Assembly (NCBI RefSeq): GCF_009758205.1
Contig: NZ_WRXN01000004.1
Coordinates: 1 to 64,000 of the forward strand
Source: Chitinophaga tropicalis
Lineage (GTDB): Bacteria; Bacteroidota; Bacteroidia; Chitinophagales; Chitinophagaceae
Direction of reading: 5' to 3'
DNA length: 64,000 nt
Part shown: in pieces, positions 59,754 through 64,000 of the stretch
How the letters are laid out: each line of letters opens with the position of its first letter
How positions within the stretch are numbered: position 1 is the first letter of the stretch
Translations under genes and position numbers: made by a program
The notes under the pieces: generated by a model
What the model was told of the DNA's origin: nothing
The model's database searches: none
What the model saw: the letters and a program-made list of their open reading frames with translations, nothing else

Positions 59754-60602
59754 TTAAAATTCAATTTCAAACCAGATGCTGCTGCTTTCGTTAGTCTCTG
59801 TAACCGGTTCTCCTTTCAGCAGGTTGCCCTGTGCATCTTCCAGCTGGAGGTTGATCTTCCAATAACCTGTCATAGTAAGGCTGAGCGCTCCTTTGTAAAC
59901 CCCGCCGGTATTGCTCTGAGTAAGGGCCTTATTATTGGGAGAAGTATGATTGTTCATTCCCGGCATACGGGGATCTATCTTTATCCTGAAGTTGTCTGCT
60001 ACCGTAAAGGCCGACATGCTCTCCATTTTATAAAGCACTGCTGTCATGGTATTCACTGCTACTTTGGGAACAGCAGGTTCAATCATAGCAAGGATATATT
60101 TTACTCCGTCAGTACCGGTGAATACATTCAAGGTCCTTTTTTCAGATTGGCTGACGTTAATCCGGCCCTGAACTGAAAAGTTCTTTCCACCGATAGTGTA
60201 ATTGATGGTCAGCTCCCAATATTCTGATTCATTTCCTGCCATCTGGAAAATAATATAACCGCTGTAAAGGGTCTGTGTGCCTAGTACACGGGTTATTGCA
60301 GAATATGGACAGGAATGGCTCATGCTCATCATATGCATTACGGGATTCCATTCCAGGGAAGCGTTATTGATATATGTACCTGCGTTATCTTTAATCCTTA
60401 CAAAGATCTCATTATAGCCGTTATTCAGCTGTCCATTACTGTTATATATTTCTACTTTGTGATTATTATTTATCAGGATGGTTACAAGTTCCAGGTTAGC
60501 AGTTTCATTTACATTCTGTTTATCTGTATCGTCTTTGCTGCAGGAAATGGTAAAGAGGCTGATAGAAAATACAATAAAAAGGCTGAGTATGTTACGTTTC
60601 AT
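59754..60602 (-). CDS. YtkA-like lipoprotein with two Met/His motifs
   Basis: A 282-residue exported lipoprotein (MKRNILSLFIVFSISLFTIS, lipobox Cys21). Two beta-rich repeats can be read, at about 35-150 and 158-282. Each carries a Met/His cluster at the same place: PVMHMMSMSHSCP (87-99) and DPRMPGMNNHTSP (210-222). YtkA/FixH-type domains with PxM-type clusters are known from copper-handling proteins. The gene lies 46 bp before the OprC-like receptor and 82 bp after the Cys-rich gene. A role as surface or periplasmic copper chaperone is inferred. Confidence 0.75.
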   Translation of the reverse strand: MKRNILSLFIVFSISLFTISCSKDDTDKQNVNETANLELVTILINNNHKVEIYNSNGQLNNGYNEIFVRIKDNAGTYINNASLEWNPVMHMMSMSHSCPYSAITRVLGTQTLYSGYIIFQMAGNESEYWELTINYTIGGKNFSVQGRINVSQSEKRTLNVFTGTDGVKYILAMIEPAVPKVAVNTMTAVLYKMESMSAFTVADNFRIKIDPRMPGMNNHTSPNNKALTQSNTGGVYKGALSLTMTGYWKINLQLEDAQGNLLKGEPVTETNESSSIWFEIEF

Positions 60603-60684
60603 TATTCAATAATCAGGGAAATAAGATTCCGTTTGGCTGCCATGTAAAGCAGTCATTAAGCGGTTTTCAATGCATTATATAAGG

Positions 60685-61065
60685 TCAGATTTGCCGGGGT
60701 GGGCGGAAGATGCCTTTGGGAAATAAGAAGTAATATTTGCCTGTATTGTAACTACAATACTCTTTGATTACGGTAAGAGGATATAAGGATAACCAGCTTA
60801 AAACTGATGGGAAATATGGTATAAACAGATCTGTCCCGGACTTTTCGGTCTCTGCTTCTTTCTGTCTCTCCTGTTCTTCTGCAGTTGCCAGCTGCTTCTT
60901 TAAATGACAACGCCCCTTACAGGTATTGTTGGGAAGATCTCTTTTAACACAGAGATGCCTGGCAATATATTCCTGTTTAAGTTCAAAATCTATGCAGATG
61001 AATATCCTGTTGAAATTCTGGAGGAGAATTCCGGTGATTATGAGTATGAGGATAGGATGCTTCAT
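60685..61065 (-). CDS. Small Cys-rich protein of the copper-type operon
   Basis: A 126-residue protein with an N-terminal hydrophobic segment (ILILIITGILL) that may be a signal or anchor. HLCVKRDLPNNTCKGRCHLK contains Cys39, Cys49, Cys53 and His54. This matches a recurrent Bacteroidota small-protein pattern found beside such TonB receptors, usually with CxGxCxL. A Lys/Glu-rich helix and a basic tail (KGIFRPPRQI) follow. I do not know a named function. Metal binding through the Cys cluster is a reasonable inference. Confidence 0.65.
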   Translation of the reverse strand: MKHPILILIITGILLQNFNRIFICIDFELKQEYIARHLCVKRDLPNNTCKGRCHLKKQLATAEEQERQKEAETEKSGTDLFIPYFPSVLSWLSLYPLTVIKEYCSYNTGKYYFLFPKGIFRPPRQI

Positions 61066-61161
61066 CTACAGTGTACTGGCTTACGGGCCCGAAATTAGAA
61101 AATACGCAGATGAAAAAAGCTGATAAAAAACAGGATTGTTGATGATCTTATTACTTAATGT

Positions 61162-63519
61162 CTATTCTGTACGCAGGCTTTTTATTGGATTCGTTGTTGC
61201 CGCCCGTAGCGCATTCAGACAAACTACCAGCAATGCTAACAGCAGAACCAGGACGCCAACGGCAAAAAATGTCCAGGCACTGATGTCAACCCGGTAACTG
61301 TATTTCTCCAGCCAATTCTGCATAAGCCACCAGGTAAGCGGTACGGCCAGAATGAAGGAGATAGCCACCAATCTCAGGAATTGTGCAGATATCATAAGGA
61401 GTACCTGGTTTACTGTAGCTCCTAACACCTTCCTGATACCGATCTCCCTGAATCGTTTCTCTACCGTAAAAGAGGCCAGGCCAGCCAATCCTATACAACA
61501 GATGAAAATAGCGAGTCCGGCGAAAATATTAGTTATCTTACTGATCAACTCTTCACCCAGGAATTTCCTGCCAAATTCATCATCTGCAAACTGGTAGCTG
61601 AAAGGATAAGCCGGGTTGTATTTTTTAAAAACCGATTCAATGAAGGGTAATGCTTTCTGCGGCAGGATCCCCTCTCCCAGCCTTAGGGATATGATACCTG
61701 TAGCGCGTGGATTATAAAAGGTCAGCATGGGATCGACCGGCTGATAAGGCGACTCCATAATGATATTCTCTGTGATTCCTATCACATTGTATTTTTCATC
61801 GCCAAAACGCATTTCCATACCTATAGGATTTTTTAATCCCATGGCTTCTACAGCTGCACGATTTAGCAGAACGGAGGAGGAATCTGCCGGCAATCCCACA
61901 AAATCGTGTCCTTCAAGCAATTTTATGCCCATCGTCTTCGTGAAATCCACATCTGTACGAATACCCGAAATAATAAGGGACATATCTGCCGGCTTACCAT
62001 TCCAGTCAGGAGCGCCCGATTTCCACCAAACCTGTGTAATAGGTGAACTGGAGCGGGTAACCGCCTGTACTAAACGGCTCCTTATCAGCTCATCTTTAAT
62101 GATATTAAAGTTTTTCTCCGTATCATCTGTACCAGGTATCATGAGTAAATTATCTGGTTTGTAACCCATATCGCGGTTCTTCACATATTGTATCTGCTGG
62201 TATACAATAATGGTAGCAGAGATCAGCAAAATAGAAATGACAAACTGCCCTACTACCAGCACGTGCCTGGGCAGTACTGTAGACCTGCCTGACAATACGC
62301 CCTTCATAACTTTCACGGGGTTGAAGGCTGAAAGGTACAATGCGGGATAGCTACCGGCAATTATCCCGGTGAAGAGTATAATGACAAGAGCTCCCAGCCA
62401 GAGATAGGGTTGTCCTATATCGAAAGTCAGTTCTTTGTTAACTAATGTATTAAACGAGGGCAATAAAAAAAGAACCAGCATGATTGACAGTAAAAAAGCG
62501 AAGCATACCAGGATGGTGGATTCACTGAAAAACTGGAATATAAGTTGTATTCTTCCACTGCCTAAAGCTTTACGGATACCTACTTCCTTTGAGCGCTGCT
62601 CAGATCTGGCGGTAGAAAGGTTCATGAAATTCACACAGGCAATCAGCAGAATTATTACAGCTATGACAGCAAACAGCCTTACATATTCAATCATACCGCC
62701 AACATTTTTCCCGTCTTTGAATTCTCCGTACAAGCGCCACCTGCTCATCGGAAATGTAAAATAAGTACTGATCTTATCGTTGGGATCATGTTGTTTTTTA
62801 ACAGCGTTAATGGTTTTATCGACCTGCCGTATGTCTGCTCCAGGTATGGTCTGTACATAAACACGCCAACTTGATGAGCTCCAGTTATCCATCATTCGCC
62901 TGGTATCTTCTTCCGAATAATTGAAAGGCCGTACAAAGTCAAACCGTAAACTGGAATTACCGGGAGGATCTGCAACAATGCCTGTTACTTTCAGCGCCCT
63001 GTTTTCCTCTACAATCCTGATAGTCTGATTAATGGGATCTTTCTTTCCAAATATGGCTTTAGCTGTTGACTCGGTAAGCACAATTGAAGAGGGGTCCCGG
63101 ATAGCTGTAGCTGCGCTGCCCTGTATAAATTTCCAGGAGAACATATCAAAAAAATGTTCGCTCACAGTCATCCCATTTTTTTGAAACAGGATGTCGTTAC
63201 TGCGCATAGTTATGTCGTAATCCTGCGTGGTAACCACCGCATTTTTTACTTGCGGACTGGCTTTCTCCAATGCTGCGGCAAGCGGTAATACCATGTTATA
63301 ATCGGTGAATACCCTGTTATTAAAATCACGGTTAGCAATAACGACGTAGGTCTGATCATAGTTTACCTGGAACTTGTCATAATTAACTTCATCCCGCGCC
63401 CAAAGCAGATAAAAGAGTGCACAGGTCATACCGATGGTGAGACCCAATATGTTTGTAAGAGCGAACCCTTTACTTCTGAGCAGACTGCGCCAGGCTGTTT
63501 TTATGTAGTTACTGATCAT
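61162..63519 (-). CDS. MacB/FtsX-type ABC transporter permease
   Basis: A 785-residue inner-membrane protein of the Bacteroidota two-repeat MacB type. I chose the ATG at 63519 (MISNYIKTAWRSLLRSKGFA), the usual start of the family. The open frame extends upstream to 63699 with 60 unrelated codons. Each half has one helix, a large periplasmic MacB-PCD-like domain, and three helices with the FtsX pattern (NLSTARSEQRSKEVGIRKALG and ASFTVEKRFREIGIRKVLGA). No ATPase gene lies in the window beside it. The substrate is unknown; peptides or lipoproteins are typical. Confidence 0.88.
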   Translation of the reverse strand: MISNYIKTAWRSLLRSKGFALTNILGLTIGMTCALFYLLWARDEVNYDKFQVNYDQTYVVIANRDFNNRVFTDYNMVLPLAAALEKASPQVKNAVVTTQDYDITMRSNDILFQKNGMTVSEHFFDMFSWKFIQGSAATAIRDPSSIVLTESTAKAIFGKKDPINQTIRIVEENRALKVTGIVADPPGNSSLRFDFVRPFNYSEEDTRRMMDNWSSSSWRVYVQTIPGADIRQVDKTINAVKKQHDPNDKISTYFTFPMSRWRLYGEFKDGKNVGGMIEYVRLFAVIAVIILLIACVNFMNLSTARSEQRSKEVGIRKALGSGRIQLIFQFFSESTILVCFAFLLSIMLVLFLLPSFNTLVNKELTFDIGQPYLWLGALVIILFTGIIAGSYPALYLSAFNPVKVMKGVLSGRSTVLPRHVLVVGQFVISILLISATIIVYQQIQYVKNRDMGYKPDNLLMIPGTDDTEKNFNIIKDELIRSRLVQAVTRSSSPITQVWWKSGAPDWNGKPADMSLIISGIRTDVDFTKTMGIKLLEGHDFVGLPADSSSVLLNRAAVEAMGLKNPIGMEMRFGDEKYNVIGITENIIMESPYQPVDPMLTFYNPRATGIISLRLGEGILPQKALPFIESVFKKYNPAYPFSYQFADDEFGRKFLGEELISKITNIFAGLAIFICCIGLAGLASFTVEKRFREIGIRKVLGATVNQVLLMISAQFLRLVAISFILAVPLTWWLMQNWLEKYSYRVDISAWTFFAVGVLVLLLALLVVCLNALRAATTNPIKSLRTE

Positions 63520-63784
63520 AACTCCGGGATTAGTTGTGTTTGATGCAAACAACAAATCTGCCAGAAGGGAAATGCCTGTGGATGAAGGGATGTCTTTTAA
63601 TGTCTGTACGATTCCGGACATTGTATTGTACGATTCTGAACGGCTATAAACGCCTTCCCTCTTCGGCTTTAACAAATCAATATAAGAATTATCTCTCATG
63701 TCATAATCACCTATCTATAAAGTCACAAATACCCCCTAAAACTGATATAGAGAAGTGCTAGCTTTATATAAAATCCATATCAAT

Positions 63785-64000
63785 ATGCCAGATATCCGTC
63801 ATAAACTTCTTATAGAAGTCCCGGTTGAGAAGGTATACGATGCCGTCACTACCCAGAAAGGGTTAGCTGGCTGGTGGACGCCTGAAACAAAAGCAGAACC
63901 GGAACAAGGCAGTATTGCCCGTTTTCAATTTGGCCCTACTTACTTCAAGGAGATGAAAATTGATGAACTGATACCCAACAAGCGGGTTAAATGGACCTGT
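63785..64000 (+). CDS. SRPBCC (AHSA1/START-like) protein, 3' end cut by the window edge
   Basis: The first 72 codons are visible. The start MPDIRHKLLIEVPVEKVYDA is followed by VTTQKGLAGWWTPETKAEP. FQFGPTYFKEMKIDELIPNK completes the opening strands of the helix-grip fold typical of the AHSA1-like SRPBCC family. TAGCTTTA (63759-63766) resembles a -7 box 19 bp before the ATG. The gene is divergent from the ABC permease across a 265-bp gap in which I see nothing else. Confidence 0.8.
   Translation, partial: MPDIRHKLLIEVPVEKVYDAVTTQKGLAGWWTPETKAEPEQGSIARFQFGPTYFKEMKIDELIPNKRVKWTC

Noticed and set aside
1..64000. tRNA, rRNA, transposase or phage genes
   Set aside because: None were recognised in any gap or frame; the intergenic gaps are short and accounted for by promoters, operators and terminators.

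Overview
The window reads as chromosomal DNA of a Bacteroidota bacterium, most likely a Chitinophaga-like member of the Chitinophagaceae. The evidence is SusC/SusD pairs, Bacteroidota-type promoters (TTTG / TAnnTTTG), scarce Shine-Dalgarno sites, hybrid-two-component-style regulators and large RND and TonB systems. No rRNA, tRNA, CRISPR array, insertion sequence or phage gene was recognised. Both ends cut through genes.

Layout. (1) 1-4285: the 5' part of an unknown exported protein, the potassium importer kup, and a candidate 38-residue membrane peptide. (2) 4490-16203: a polysaccharide utilisation locus with a GH35-type beta-galactosidase, a LacI regulator, a GH43 enzyme, a sialate-O-acetylesterase-type esterase, SusD, SusC and an orphan REC-AraC regulator. 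Three CAAYCGRTT(G/T) sites probably tie it together as LacI operators. (3) 16383-23938: an RND efflux operon (adaptor, pump, TolC and accessory genes) behind three 58-bp-spaced palindromes, next to a Crp/Fnr regulator. (4) 24146-44352: a 20-kb stress/dormancy-type island. It holds a PfkB kinase, a site-2 protease with CBS domains, a BON protein, Hsp20, a REC-Crp fusion regulator, two P-type ATPases, PEP synthase, two zinc alcohol dehydrogenases, a LOG protein, a PolX whose exonuclease domain has lost its metal ligands, two universal stress proteins and a broken third one. Its content closely resembles the mycobacterial DosR regulon. Its control regions share a TGAT-N4-ATCA palindrome, in several cases about 52 bp before the -7 box. 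(5) 44547-50702: an AraC regulator, a VOC protein, a LytS/LytTR pair, a DUF3500 lipoprotein and a HupE-like membrane protein. (6) 50720-57126: a second RND efflux operon with a TetR repressor and six copies of a 16-bp operator. (7) 57247-61065: a probable copper-uptake operon built around an OprC-like TonB receptor that has the CxxxM and HxM copper ligands. (8) 61162-64000: a MacB-like ABC permease and the start of an SRPBCC protein.

The strongest candidates for something new are the Crp-type dormancy island with its shared operator and the exonuclease-dead PolX inside it. Next come the OprC-like copper operon and the two operator arrays in front of the RND pumps. All functional statements rest on motifs read by eye; no database search was possible.
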